Origin: an uncultured Sphaerochaeta sp.
Lineage (GTDB): Bacteria; Spirochaetota; Spirochaetia; Sphaerochaetales; Sphaerochaetaceae
Length of the DNA stretch: 64,000 nucleotides
Assembly: GCF_963677315.1 (NCBI RefSeq)
Contig: NZ_OY781939.1
Span: 1,736,001 to 1,800,000 of the forward strand
Direction: 5' to 3'
The notes under the pieces are model-generated. The model did not search any database and was not told the DNA's origin. It was given only the letters and a program-made list of their open reading frames with translations. The translations under genes and the position numbers were made by a program. This document shows, piece by piece, positions 52,012 to 61,098 of this stretch. Position 1 is the first letter of the stretch. Each line of letters starts with the position of its first letter.

Positions 52012-52875
52012 ATGCGAGCAAACAACAAAGGCATACAGTACGTTCTCCCGGTAGCTGTACTCCTGGTAATTTTCTTTCTTGTGCCCCTGGTCAATGTCAT
52101 CAAGATGAGCATGATGGAGTGGGCAATTCTCGGTGAGAGTACCTTCGTTGGTTTTTCAAACTACCTGAAGACCTTCCAGGCAAAAGAGTTCTGGGCGTCC
52201 ATGGGAAATACCACGATCTACAGTCTCTTGGTCACCCCGATGATCTTTTTCCCTGCCATGCTCTTTGCAGTCTTACTCAGTAAACCAGGAAGAGTGTCCT
52301 CTCTCTTCAGGACCCTGCTCTTTATCCCCTGTGCAATATCCCTGGTAGCATCCAGCTATATCTGGTCTTGGATACTCAGCGATACCTACGGCATTCTCAA
52401 CTACCTGCTGAAGGTATCAGGCATACTCAACGAAGGAAAGAACTGGCTTGGCTCCACATGGTCTGCCAGGCTCTGGATCAGCATCTCAGTTGCATGGAAA
52501 ACCCTTGGTTTCTCCATGGTCATCCTTCTTGCAGGACTTTCCTCAATTTCCCCATCCATTACTGAGGCAGCCAAAATTGATGGAGCTGGCAACCCAAGAA
52601 TTTTCTTTTCCATCACCCTCCCCCTGATCCGCCCAACACTGGCGTTGGCCTTGATCATGTCTGTTGCTGGTTCATTCAAGGGATTCGACCAGTTTGTGAT
52701 CATGACAGGCGGAGGTCCTATGAGGACCACACAAAGCATCATCATGTACATAAACAAAATTGCTTTCGACTTCTATGACCTTGGTGGAAGTGCAGCCATT
52801 TCTGTTATCTTTCTCGTAGTCCTTGTCACACTCAGCTACTACCAGAACAAGTTAGGAGGGTACGGCAATGACTAA
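52012..52875 (+). CDS. carbohydrate ABC transporter permease, MalF/UgpA type
   Basis: 287 residues from ATG 52012, just after the stem-loop. Six helices; EAA loop E-A-A-K-I-D-G-A-G-N-P-R-I-F with L-P-L-I; M-T-G-G-G-P-M-R-T-T near the C-terminus. It overlaps the next permease gene by 8 bp. Confidence 0.92.
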   Translation: MRANNKGIQYVLPVAVLLVIFFLVPLVNVIKMSMMEWAILGESTFVGFSNYLKTFQAKEFWASMGNTTIYSLLVTPMIFFPAMLFAVLLSKPGRVSSLFRTLLFIPCAISLVASSYIWSWILSDTYGILNYLLKVSGILNEGKNWLGSTWSARLWISISVAWKTLGFSMVILLAGLSSISPSITEAAKIDGAGNPRIFFSITLPLIRPTLALALIMSVAGSFKGFDQFVIMTGGGPMRTTQSIIMYINKIAFDFYDLGGSAAISVIFLVVLVTLSYYQNKLGGYGND

Positions 52876-53716
52876 GAGATTCCCACATACAGGCAAGAGA
52901 CTGCTCGGTAGCATCCTCCTAACGATCATGATTGTGGTTTTCTTGTTCCCCATCTACTGGAACCTCATTACCGCTCTCAAGCCCTCTACGGAACTGTTGG
53001 ACTACCCTCCCCAACTGTTTCCCTTCCACCCGACATTTGAACAGCTTCAAAAACTATTTGCTGCAGGGGATGGTGTCTTTCTTACCTACTGTAAAAACAC
53101 GTTGATTATGAGCATCTCAACCATTGTGTTGGTTGTGCTACTCAGTATTTACTGTGCCTATGGCCTGGCAATCCTTCCCTTCAAGGGCTCCCGGTTGTTC
53201 TTTCTCCTGGTCCTCTCTGTCTTTATGATTCCCTTCCAGTCCCTCCTGGTCCCCCTGTATGACCAGCTGACCAAAATGCGCCTATTCAATACGAAACTGG
53301 GAATCATCTTGATCTATTCGACCTTCTTTCTGCCGTTCTGCGTCTTTATGCTGAAAAACTCATTCTCCCAGTTGCCGATAGCCTTGCGTGAAAGTGCCAA
53401 GATCGATGGTGCTTCTGATAGATTCATCCTCTGGAAAATATATGTTCCCCTCAGCATACCCTCGATCATCTCCTGTATTGTGTACCTCTTCATTGAGACT
53501 TGGAATGACTTCGTGCTCTCCTTTGTATTCAGCAGCTCCGATTCAGTGAAGACCATCCAGGTAGGAATCATGAACTTTGGAAAACAACGATTCCAGAGTG
53601 ATTGGGGAATTATCAACGCAGGCACACTGGTGAGCATCATACCCACCATACTTCTCTTTCTCTTCCTTCAGAAATATTACCTACAAGGGTTAACGACAGG
53701 AGCAATCAAAGAATGA
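52868..53716 (+). CDS. carbohydrate ABC transporter permease, MalG/UgpE type
   Basis: 282 residues. EAA loop E-S-A-K-I-D-G-A-S-D-R-F-I-L with V-P-L-S; C-terminus G-L-T-T-G-A-I-K-E. The gene overlaps its MalF-type partner upstream and the GH127 gene downstream (ATGA), so transporter and hydrolase are tightly coupled. Confidence 0.93.
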   Translation: MTKRFPHTGKRLLGSILLTIMIVVFLFPIYWNLITALKPSTELLDYPPQLFPFHPTFEQLQKLFAAGDGVFLTYCKNTLIMSISTIVLVVLLSIYCAYGLAILPFKGSRLFFLLVLSVFMIPFQSLLVPLYDQLTKMRLFNTKLGIILIYSTFFLPFCVFMLKNSFSQLPIALRESAKIDGASDRFILWKIYVPLSIPSIISCIVYLFIETWNDFVLSFVFSSSDSVKTIQVGIMNFGKQRFQSDWGIINAGTLVSIIPTILLFLFLQKYYLQGLTTGAIKE

Positions 53717-55641
53717 AACATGAGCATTATGAAGAGTACAGGACACTACCCTGTAACCAGATCGAAGCACGAGGGTGGCTGCATCATCGCTTGGAAACAC
53801 TGGCAAGTGGACTGAGCGGACATCTTGATGAGATATGGGAAGATGTAGGCCCCGAGAGTGCATGGCTTGGTGGGGATGGAGAGAGTTGGGAACGTGGTCC
53901 CTACTTTCTCGATGGATTAGTCCCCCTTGCATACCTGACTGGTGAAACGCGGTTGAAACTGAAGGTTGAAATCTGGATACACAGTGTACTGGCTTCCTCC
54001 TCTGACAACGGTTACTTTGGTCCCTCAAGCAATACCGATATATGGCCCCGCCTTGTCATGATGAAAGCATTGGTGAGTTATGCAGCCATACACAAGGATA
54101 ACGAGCATGGTGCGGCTGTACGTGCACTTCTTGGGCATTTTGCAAGCTATATGCAGGACCAACTGACGAAGAAACCACTAGAGATGTGGTCCTTTGCACG
54201 CGCAATGGAAGCATGCCCTTCCCTTTTCTCTCTGTATGACAAAACGAAAGATCAAGCATTACTGAAACTTGCTGCAGATCTCGCTGACCATTCACTCGAT
54301 TGGTACACGTTCTTTCATGACTTCCCGATCAAGAAACCCATATGGGAGTACATGCCATGGCAAGAGTATATCGATTCCATGGATGAAGCATCTCAGGATG
54401 AATACCAGCCAACACTGCTCGAGAGAGACAGGAGTGAGGAACTGTTTCAGCTGTACCACACCAGCCATGGAGTCAATATTGCCATGTCATTCAAGTACCT
54501 AGCCTACCGCTACAAATTAACGGGAGATACCAAGTACCTGGAGACACTGAGGAATGGGAAAAACAAGCTCATGGAGTACCATGGGCAAGGTAATGGAATG
54601 TATGGTTGTGACGAGCATCTCAGTGGACGTGAGCCCAGTCAGGGAACTGAGCTCTGTACGGTGGTAGAATTGCTCTATAGCTTGGAGCAAATCATGCAAA
54701 TCACCAAAGACCTCTCTTGGTCTGATTGGTTTGAACAAGTTGCCTACAATGCACTGCTGACAACCATCTCTGCTGATGGATGCTCTCATCAATACAATCA
54801 GCAGGTTAACCAAATAAGCATCACAGTAGCCAAGCGTCAATGGTACAGCAATCATGACGATTCAAATATTTTTGGGCTTGAACCCAACTTTGGATGTTGT
54901 ACTGCAAATATGCATCAAGGTTGGCCGAAATTTGTGCAGAACCTCTGGATGAAGGATGGCCAGGGGTATGTCTGTATCAGCTATGCTCCAATCCAGCTAC
55001 ATGACCAGGAAGTTACGGTCACCGTCACAGGGGAATATCCGTTCTCTGATACAGTGACAATACACATTCACAGTGAAAGACAGACAGCTTTTCCCATTAC
55101 CCTCACGGTTCCCTCATGGGCTACTTCCATGGATATTACCATGGATGGAAGACCCATGCATGCCTCAACCAAAAACCACCAGATTCAACTGACAGAAACC
55201 TGGGCTGACCAGACATTGGAAATTCACTTTGGTGCAGATATCAGAATTGAGGAGACTGCACAAGGAATCTTTGTCTATCGGGGGCCTCTGCTCTATGCAC
55301 TACCGATCGAGGCAGAGGAGAGTATTCTGGTAGAACGGGGTAGATTCAGCGACAAGGAGTTCAGACCTACCCAGGTATGGAATTATGGGCTTCTGCTCTC
55401 CAAGAGGGATGAATGGACATTCACGTACCAGGAGATGACGATTGAGAATCGAGGAGTTTCACATATACCTACCATCAAGGCCAAGGGTGCCTTGGTACAG
55501 AACTGGGGCATAGAACACAACAGTGCCGGGAAAGTACCAACTGGCAATGTGCAGTATGATGATGAGAGTACTGAAGACTTGATACTTATACCCTATGGAC
55601 TTACCACCCTTCGTATTGCTGCATTCCCTGCCTTGTATTGA
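53713..55641 (+). CDS. GH127 beta-L-arabinofuranosidase-like glycoside hydrolase
   Basis: 642 residues from ATG 53713. The alpha/alpha-barrel core carries the family's zinc-cysteine catalytic site. E313 and C315 are in G-T-E-L-C-T-V-V-E, and C395-C396 in F-G-C-C-T-A-N-M-H-Q-G-W-P-K. These correspond to Glu338, Cys340, Cys417 (nucleophile) and Cys418 of Bifidobacterium HypBA1. Beta-sandwich domains follow. There is no signal peptide, so it cleaves arabinofuranosides in the cytoplasm after ABC uptake. Substrates may be plant cell-wall hydroxyproline-linked arabinans. Confidence 0.9.
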   Translation: MKHEHYEEYRTLPCNQIEARGWLHHRLETLASGLSGHLDEIWEDVGPESAWLGGDGESWERGPYFLDGLVPLAYLTGETRLKLKVEIWIHSVLASSSDNGYFGPSSNTDIWPRLVMMKALVSYAAIHKDNEHGAAVRALLGHFASYMQDQLTKKPLEMWSFARAMEACPSLFSLYDKTKDQALLKLAADLADHSLDWYTFFHDFPIKKPIWEYMPWQEYIDSMDEASQDEYQPTLLERDRSEELFQLYHTSHGVNIAMSFKYLAYRYKLTGDTKYLETLRNGKNKLMEYHGQGNGMYGCDEHLSGREPSQGTELCTVVELLYSLEQIMQITKDLSWSDWFEQVAYNALLTTISADGCSHQYNQQVNQISITVAKRQWYSNHDDSNIFGLEPNFGCCTANMHQGWPKFVQNLWMKDGQGYVCISYAPIQLHDQEVTVTVTGEYPFSDTVTIHIHSERQTAFPITLTVPSWATSMDITMDGRPMHASTKNHQIQLTETWADQTLEIHFGADIRIEETAQGIFVYRGPLLYALPIEAEESILVERGRFSDKEFRPTQVWNYGLLLSKRDEWTFTYQEMTIENRGVSHIPTIKAKGALVQNWGIEHNSAGKVPTGNVQYDDESTEDLILIPYGLTTLRIAAFPALY

Positions 55642-55687
55642 ATACTACAGCATTCGGGATACGTAACAGTACATGATACCTCAAGGG

Positions 55688-55705
55688 CTGAGAGCGCTGT
55701 CTCAG
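55688..55705 (+). other. small hairpin downstream of the GH127 gene
   Basis: CTGAGA (55688-55693) pairs with TCTCAG (55700-55705), 6-bp stem with a 6-nt loop and no T-tract, 47 bp after the operon end. It is a possible weak terminator. Confidence 0.3.
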
Positions 55706-55817
55706 TGACTGATTGTCACCTGTTGGTCTCAAGTAACAAGCTCAACAGAAATTCTACTCTAATGGTTTACGTTTTTGTAATAAAGTAGTTCTATATAAAC
55801 CAAAGTAGAAGCCTATC

Positions 55818-56864
55818 ATGTTTGGAGAACGATTTGGACGTGCTCGCTCTGCTTCCGGATTATCAATGAAGGAACTTGGAGACAGCGTTGGTGTCAGTGC
55901 AAATATGATCAAAAAATATGAACATGGAGAAAGCATGCCTTCCTCTCCAGTGCTCATTCGTCTCGCAAAAACTCTAGGGGTAAAAAGTGAGTACTTTTTC
56001 CGACCAAATACGATAGTACTGGGTGAGATACAGTATAGGAAAAGAGCATCCCTTCCAAAGAAGACATTACACAAGATAGAAGCTGAAGTATTAGATCAAG
56101 CAGAACGTTGGATGGAGCTCAAGAACCTCTGGCCAAACTTTCCGATTGATTCACCTAATTTGGACCTACCGGCAAATATCCTGCATTCCTATGAAGATAT
56201 AGAAATGTATGCAAATACCATCCGTGAGAAATGGGGACTTGGGTCACAAAGCATTACTGATCTTACGGCTCTTCTGGAAGAACATGGGTATATAGTCATC
56301 ATGATTTCATATGCGACTGAAGGCATGTGCGATGGATTACAAGCAGTAATTGAGGACATGCCAATCATTGTGTGCCAAAACAATGGGGATGGAACACGCC
56401 AACGATTCACGATGGCACATGAACTTGCACATCATCTTTTATCAGGTTTGTTGGATAGTAATCTTGATGAAGAGCGCTGTTGCCATCGTTTTGCAGGAGC
56501 CCTTCTTCTTCCACTCGAATCACTTAAGAGAGAGATTGGAGAGAAAAGGCATACCTTGGAGAAAGCTGAGCTCTACCATCTGAAACATCGTTACGGCATC
56601 AGCATGCAAGCTTGTATAAGAAGGGCTTTCGATACAGGGATCATATCACAAACTGAATACACGAAGGTATGTAAATTATTTTCCTCAAGAGGTTGGAGAA
56701 AACAAGAACCGGGAGAACCATACCAACTGGAAAAGACTTCCCTCTTTACCAGACTCGTGTATCGTGCTCTTGGAGAACACCTCATTGGAGAATCGAAAGC
56801 TGCAGAATTACTGGGAAAGAACTTGATGGAGTTCCATGCGGATAGGTTTATGGGGAAAGAGTGA
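55818..56864 (+). CDS. XRE-family regulator fused to ImmA/IrrE metallopeptidase
   Basis: 348 residues. Residues 1-60 form a helix-turn-helix (S-M-K-E-L-G-D-S-V-G-V-S-A-N-M-I-K-K-Y-E-H-G). The zinc peptidase domain has M-A-H-E-L-A-H-H-L-L (HExxH) at ~199-206 and the third ligand region E-E-R-C-C-H-R-F-A-G-A-L-L-L-P. Such fusions regulate toxin-antitoxin or mobile-element genes by proteolysis of repressors. No partner gene is adjacent; the next gene starts 120 bp later. Confidence 0.9.
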   Translation: MFGERFGRARSASGLSMKELGDSVGVSANMIKKYEHGESMPSSPVLIRLAKTLGVKSEYFFRPNTIVLGEIQYRKRASLPKKTLHKIEAEVLDQAERWMELKNLWPNFPIDSPNLDLPANILHSYEDIEMYANTIREKWGLGSQSITDLTALLEEHGYIVIMISYATEGMCDGLQAVIEDMPIIVCQNNGDGTRQRFTMAHELAHHLLSGLLDSNLDEERCCHRFAGALLLPLESLKREIGEKRHTLEKAELYHLKHRYGISMQACIRRAFDTGIISQTEYTKVCKLFSSRGWRKQEPGEPYQLEKTSLFTRLVYRALGEHLIGESKAAELLGKNLMEFHADRFMGKE

Positions 56865-56884
56865 TGCAAAGATATGAGAACTAA

Positions 56885-56938
56885 TAATGTTCAATATTAC
56901 AGACTATATATTCAATTTGTTTTTATAATTGAACATTA
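56885..56938. promoter_or_regulatory. inverted-repeat operator pair before the second hipBA
   Basis: TAATGTTCAAT (56885-56895) and its exact inverse ATTGAACATTA (56928-56938), with starts 43 bp apart (four turns), in AT-rich sequence upstream of the HipB-like gene. A partial copy (TTCAAT) lies between. Likely autoregulatory sites. Confidence 0.6.
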
Positions 56939-56986
56939 ATTTGTCAGTTCATTGACAACTCGATAGAAAGAACCTAAGCTTTTTCT

Positions 56987-57319
56987 ATGGGACAGAAAAC
57001 AATCACGCTGTTACCCTCAGCACAGCGAAAACTCACTCAGATGGGTGTACAGATAAAACTAGCCAGACTACGAAGAGAACTCCCTGTAACCCTGGTTGCA
57101 GAGAGGGCGGGGATCAGCCGGGCAACACTCTGGGCAATCGAGAAGGGCTCACCTTCCGTCTCGATGGGAGCATATGTACAAGTACTCCTTGCCATCGGTC
57201 TTGTTGATGATTTGCTTCTCATTGCCAAGGATGATGTACTGGGGAGAACACTTCAGGATATGAAGCTTCCCGTAGGCAAGCGCGCAACCAAGAGGAAAAC
57301 TCATGGCAAACACGATTGA
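56987..57319 (+). CDS. HipB-like helix-turn-helix antitoxin (second HipBA)
   Basis: 110 residues. The XRE helix-turn-helix is V-A-E-R-A-G-I-S-R-A-T-L-W-A-I-E-K-G in the middle, with a basic C-terminal tail (K-R-A-T-K-R-K-T). It overlaps the HipA-like gene by 17 bp. It belongs to a different HipB branch from 48608-48859, which is shorter and has an acidic tail. Confidence 0.85.
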   Translation: MGQKTITLLPSAQRKLTQMGVQIKLARLRRELPVTLVAERAGISRATLWAIEKGSPSVSMGAYVQVLLAIGLVDDLLLIAKDDVLGRTLQDMKLPVGKRATKRKTHGKHD

Positions 57320-58541
57320 AGTCTATGCCGATTGGGTAGGTCTGAACGGACCTGTCCTCATAGGCTCTTTAAAGATGCAATCCCCACGACAGAGAGAAGT
57401 ATTCTCATTCACCTATGACAACAACTGGCTGCATAGCTATGCACCCATATACCAAATCGATCCAGACATCCAGCCTTTCAGAGGATACCAATATCAGCAA
57501 CCCGATAAAACAGGATTTGGCTTTTTCCTAGATTCTTGTCCTGATCGTTGGGGACGCGTGCTCATGCAAAGAAGAGAGGCCTTATTGGCAAAAGAAGAAA
57601 AGAGAGCAATGCAGAAGCTTCAGGAGAGAGAGTATCTTCTTGGGGTTGATGATGCTTCTCGTATGGGAGCGTTTCGCTACAAGCTTCCAGAGAGCTCGTC
57701 CTTTCTTGCCAAGCATACAGCATTAGCCACCCCGCCATGGACTGAGTTGCGTATGCTGGAACACCACACATCCTTGTTTGAGCAAAATGAAGAGACTGAA
57801 GGACCGTGGATACACCATCTGATACTACCAGGTTCTTCATTGGGAGGCGCACGCCCCAAAGCAACAGTGGTGGATGAGAAAGGAAATCTCTGGATAGCCA
57901 AATTCCCATCCCGGCATGATACGCTCAATAGCGGAGCTTGGGAAATGGTCATACATGACCTTGCCGTGAAATGTGGTATTGATATGCCACAGGCAAGACT
58001 TGAAACATTTTCTGCTGGAGGGGATACCTTTCTCTCAAAACGCTTTGATCGTTCAGACGGTCATGAGCGTATTCATTTTGCTTCTGCAATGACATTGACA
58101 GGCAAAACAGATGGACAAGAGGCTAGCTATCTGGATCTGGTGGAATGCATCATTCAGATGGGTGCACAACCAGATACTGACTTGAAACAGCTTTTTAAAA
58201 GAATTCTCTTCACCATCGCTGTCTCCAATACCGACGACCATCTGAGGAACCACGGATTCTTGCTGACACCTCAAGGATGGAAGCTCTCTCCTGCCTTCGA
58301 CATCAACCCAAACCCGAACGGAAAGGCATTGTGCCTGGCAATTGATGAGGCAGACCACTCACTCGATTTCCGTGTCGCACTTGCAGGAGCCCCTTTCTTT
58401 AAACTCTCTTCAAAAGAAGCAACACATATGCTCGATGAGATACTCACCCATATAAGCAGTTGGAGAGCTGTAGCAAAATCCTATGGCCTGAATAGTAGTG
58501 CCTGTGCCCAAGCAGAGGGAGCATTCAACCTCAAAACATGA
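57303..58541 (+). CDS. HipA-like kinase (second HipBA)
   Basis: 412 residues. HipA-fold marks are L-D-S-C-P-D-R-W-G-R, S-S-L-G-G-A-R-P-K-A (Gly-rich loop), L-S-K-R-F-D-R, the catalytic V-S-N-T-D-D-H-L-R-N-H-G-F and L-S-P-A-F-D-I-N-P. It is not closely similar to the first HipA and is encoded after its antitoxin in the standard order. Target unknown. Confidence 0.88.
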   Translation: MANTIEVYADWVGLNGPVLIGSLKMQSPRQREVFSFTYDNNWLHSYAPIYQIDPDIQPFRGYQYQQPDKTGFGFFLDSCPDRWGRVLMQRREALLAKEEKRAMQKLQEREYLLGVDDASRMGAFRYKLPESSSFLAKHTALATPPWTELRMLEHHTSLFEQNEETEGPWIHHLILPGSSLGGARPKATVVDEKGNLWIAKFPSRHDTLNSGAWEMVIHDLAVKCGIDMPQARLETFSAGGDTFLSKRFDRSDGHERIHFASAMTLTGKTDGQEASYLDLVECIIQMGAQPDTDLKQLFKRILFTIAVSNTDDHLRNHGFLLTPQGWKLSPAFDINPNPNGKALCLAIDEADHSLDFRVALAGAPFFKLSSKEATHMLDEILTHISSWRAVAKSYGLNSSACAQAEGAFNLKT

Positions 58542-58888
58542 AGTTCTTTGAGGGGAGATGGAGGAAAACCTTCGCTGTTTCAAAGGAGATATAGCTCGGA
58601 CTATAGATCATACCACCAACAGGGAAATGTGGATCAGAAAGGCTATCAGCATACACTCCATGGACAATCTGAATTATCTCACCCTTTTTTATCATCTGAG
58701 TGAGTTTTGCCTACGGGGAGGCATATGAGGACAGCTCATAGATCACATACTCCCGTGTTTTTAACACTATCCTATCTCCTATAAGTATGATTACATCATA
58801 CTTTGCGGAGGGAGAAAGCATAATTTGGATACTATTCTGAAGACAGTACTATCAAGCAAATAAAGTAGCCCTTGAATGTGAATCTACT
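58542..58888. other. intergenic region, no gene recognised
   Basis: About 350 bp with only short open frames. It contains an inverted copy of the repeat motif core (ATACTTTGCG at 58798-58807; see the repeats at 58889 and 60438). Confidence 0.45.
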
Positions 58889-59000
58889 GACAATACGCAA
58901 AGTAATTTTCCCCTTCTACAATGACAATACGCAGAGTATCCACTCACTTCACCCCGACACATGGGTGGCTGCCTCCCCTTTTCGTTTAGCAGGGCACTAA
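58889..59000. repeat. ~110-bp direct repeat, left copy, flanking the DUF4143 gene
   Basis: Shares with 60438-60550 the tract ACAATACGCAAAGTAATTTT, then a second motif GACAATACGCAGAGTAT, then an imperfect match through ACACATGGG and GCCTCCC to GGCACT. It lies against the 3' end of the leftward DUF4143 gene. Confidence 0.8.
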
Positions 59001-59005
59001 GTAGC

Positions 59006-60367
59006 CTAAAAGAGACAAAAGAACATATAGGAGGGGACCCTATAGCCATCGTCTACAATCTGAAATGTCTTGGGATGCACAACATATGATACACCTATCT
59101 TCTTTCCAAATTTTGCTTTAAAAGCATCATATGATACAGTTGTATAGTTTTTTGAAGACTTCACCTCTATGGGGAACAGCTTTATTCTTGTATCACCCTC
59201 ATCTGAAACAAGGAAATCAATCTCAATGTCATTTCTTCGTTTCTCTTGGGAATAGTGCGTATAAAAATAGAGGTCCTTACCCTTTGCGACAAGCGCTTGT
59301 GCAATGGCATTTTCATGTATCATCCCCTCATTTATGGACAACTTACCATCCATAATTTGCTTATAGAGATTCATCGAGGAAATCTGGTTTTCAGAAAACG
59401 CCAAGCTAACCAATAGACCAGTATCACCCATATAGCATTTAACAGATGACGTATCCTTATGCAATGACATACCTACATTTGGATCTGTACATTTGTAGCT
59501 TAAATTACAAATCATAGAATCACCGAGCCAGAACAGCGGGTCATCATACTGGTCAAATGTCTTATTACCATCGATTTTGCGCAATACCACTTTCTTATCA
59601 TGTGTTGAAAGAAATCCAGGCAAGTTTTCAAATAAGCCAGAAACCTTTGATTTATATTTTCTTGCCGTTTTCTTTATATCATCCCGGTAAAGGGATAAGA
59701 TTTGGCGTTTGGCTTTATCAGCCTTATGGAAATCCTTATCGTTTTCATAATAAGCCACAACACTCTGTGGCATACCTCCCACGAGCAAGTATTCACGAAA
59801 CAACCTTGCCGCCTTACGATGGAATTTTTCATCAAGAGGGGTTTTCTTTTCGTAACACTCTTTGATATATCCTAACAAGACAGTTTCCTGTGCTGCCATC
59901 AAAAACTCTTCAAAGTCCAATGGATACATTTTCAATTTCTCTTCTTCGGAAGGAATAAGAATATCTTCCACATTTTCCTTGATTGAAATCAAAGATCCTG
60001 TTTCCAAATAATCATATCTTCCATCCGCAACCAGATATTTAATTGCTTCTCTCGCCTTTGGAAATTTTTGTATTTCATCGAAGATGATCAAGGTTTTTCT
60101 CTTAAAAAGCTGAACATTATATTCGAGGGAGATAATCTGAAAGAACGTATCGAGGTCATTCAGGTTCTCATGGAAGTTATCTTTAATCTTTTTAGATGCA
60201 ATCGCAAAATCCAATAAAACATATGAGTCATAGTTCTCTTTCCCAAATTTACTGGCGATGGTAGATTTGCCGGTTCTACGAGCACCTTCAATCAATAGAG
60301 CAGTCTTTCCATTCGAAGTATGTTTCCATGCAAGTAATTTATCATATATCTTTCTTTCTAGTTCCAT
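59006..60367 (-). CDS. AAA_14/DUF4143-family ATPase (second of two)
   Basis: 453 residues. Walker A is E-G-A-R-R-T-G-K-S-T at ~27-36; Walker B is T-L-I-I-F-D-E-I-Q-K at ~92-101; Y-L-E-T-G-S-L-I-S is the sensor region. The DUF4143 half has C-Y-M-G-D-T-G-L-L and a nuclease-like end (E-N-A-I-A-Q-A-L, N-D-I-E-I-D-F-L, F-P-I-E-V-K-S-S). The E-x-D...E-V-K set is closer to a real PD-(D/E)xK site than that of the first ATPase. Flanked by direct repeats with operator-like motifs; function unknown. Confidence 0.9.
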   Translation of the reverse strand: MELERKIYDKLLAWKHTSNGKTALLIEGARRTGKSTIASKFGKENYDSYVLLDFAIASKKIKDNFHENLNDLDTFFQIISLEYNVQLFKRKTLIIFDEIQKFPKAREAIKYLVADGRYDYLETGSLISIKENVEDILIPSEEEKLKMYPLDFEEFLMAAQETVLLGYIKECYEKKTPLDEKFHRKAARLFREYLLVGGMPQSVVAYYENDKDFHKADKAKRQILSLYRDDIKKTARKYKSKVSGLFENLPGFLSTHDKKVVLRKIDGNKTFDQYDDPLFWLGDSMICNLSYKCTDPNVGMSLHKDTSSVKCYMGDTGLLVSLAFSENQISSMNLYKQIMDGKLSINEGMIHENAIAQALVAKGKDLYFYTHYSQEKRRNDIEIDFLVSDEGDTRIKLFPIEVKSSKNYTTVSYDAFKAKFGKKIGVSYVVHPKTFQIVDDGYRVPSYMFFCLF

Positions 60368-60403
60368 TGCATTACCCTCTATAGATTAATATACCAGAAT
60401 AAT

Positions 60404-60488
60404 GACAATACGCAAAGTATTTTTCACGCTATATGGTTACAATACGCAAAGTAATTTTCCTCTTCTACACGGACAATACGCAGAGTAT
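60404..60488. promoter_or_regulatory. three copies of the ACAATACGCAAAGTA motif upstream of the DUF4143 gene
   Basis: Copies at 60404-60420, 60438-60453 and 60472-60488, starts 34 bp apart each time, all in the same orientation. Each has AATAC/GTA(TT) arms around GCAAA or GCAGA. They begin ~36 bp upstream of the leftward ATPase start. Two more copies with 34-bp spacing are at 58889-58904 and 58923-58939. Confidence 0.7.
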
Positions 60489-60550
60489 CGAGTCAACTCA
60501 CCCAGACACATGGGCAACCGCCTCCCAGCTTCGTTTAAGCAAGGCACTGA
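60438..60550. repeat. ~110-bp direct repeat, right copy
   Basis: Partner of 58889-59000. The two copies bracket the 1362-bp ATPase gene, an arrangement that allows loss of the gene by homologous recombination. Confidence 0.8.
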
Positions 60551-60716
60551 CAGTTGTGTGGCGACCTAAGAAGCAATACCAACTCGATCCAGAGGGAGAC
60601 TCCCTAGGCTCTTGATTACATGAGAGTTGATAGCCAATAGCTGTCTATATGCCATGTCTACAATCTTCATTTGTCATATTATTAAAAATATCTATGTACA
60701 CTTTTATGACATTCGG

Positions 60717-60734
60717 TGGTATACTAATGGTACC
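60717..60734 (+). promoter_or_regulatory. extended -10 promoter overlapped by an operator-like repeat
   Basis: TG at 60717-60718, then TATACT (60720-60725), an extended -10. GGTATACTAATGGTACC (60718-60734) has GGTA/TACC arms over it. It is a likely autoregulatory site of the XRE gene starting at 60763. Confidence 0.45.
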
Positions 60735-60762
60735 AACACTTGGATTGGGGAGGAAGTAGGAA

Positions 60763-61098
60763 ATGACAATCGATATGGATTCAATCGGAAAAAGGCTACA
60801 AGAACTACGATTACAATCAGGATTGAAGCAAAAACATATTGCTGATTATCTTGGCGTTGATCAAAGCTTAATCGCAAGATTCGAAAGTGGCGACCGAGGA
60901 ATGACCACAAGTACACTTGAAAAACTCGCTACATTGTATTGTTGTCCTGTAAGCACAATCCTATCTGGGGAACCGTGTGATTCTTCAATACAATTCTCTT
61001 TCAGAGCAAATGATATGAATACAGAAGATTTGGAGGCATTGGCAGCAATCAATGCTGTTGTATTGAACCAAATGGCGATGGATGACATAGACAGGTGA
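60763..61098 (+). CDS. XRE-family helix-turn-helix regulator
   Basis: 111 residues. The helix-turn-helix is L-R-L-Q-S-G-L-K-Q-K-H-I-A-D-Y-L-G-V-D-Q-S-L-I-A-R-F-E-S-G. The C-terminal ~40 residues (M-N-T-E-D-L-E-A-L-A-A-I-N) form a short helical tail. AGGAAGTAGG precedes the ATG. It overlaps the ImmA gene (GTGA) and is the antitoxin/repressor member of a three-gene unit. Confidence 0.88.
   Translation: MTIDMDSIGKRLQELRLQSGLKQKHIADYLGVDQSLIARFESGDRGMTTSTLEKLATLYCCPVSTILSGEPCDSSIQFSFRANDMNTEDLEALAAINAVVLNQMAMDDIDR

Noticed and set aside
58889..60488. CRISPR-like array
   Set aside because: Repeat units are 16-17 bp with 17-18 bp gaps, only two or three per group, no cas genes; better read as operators.
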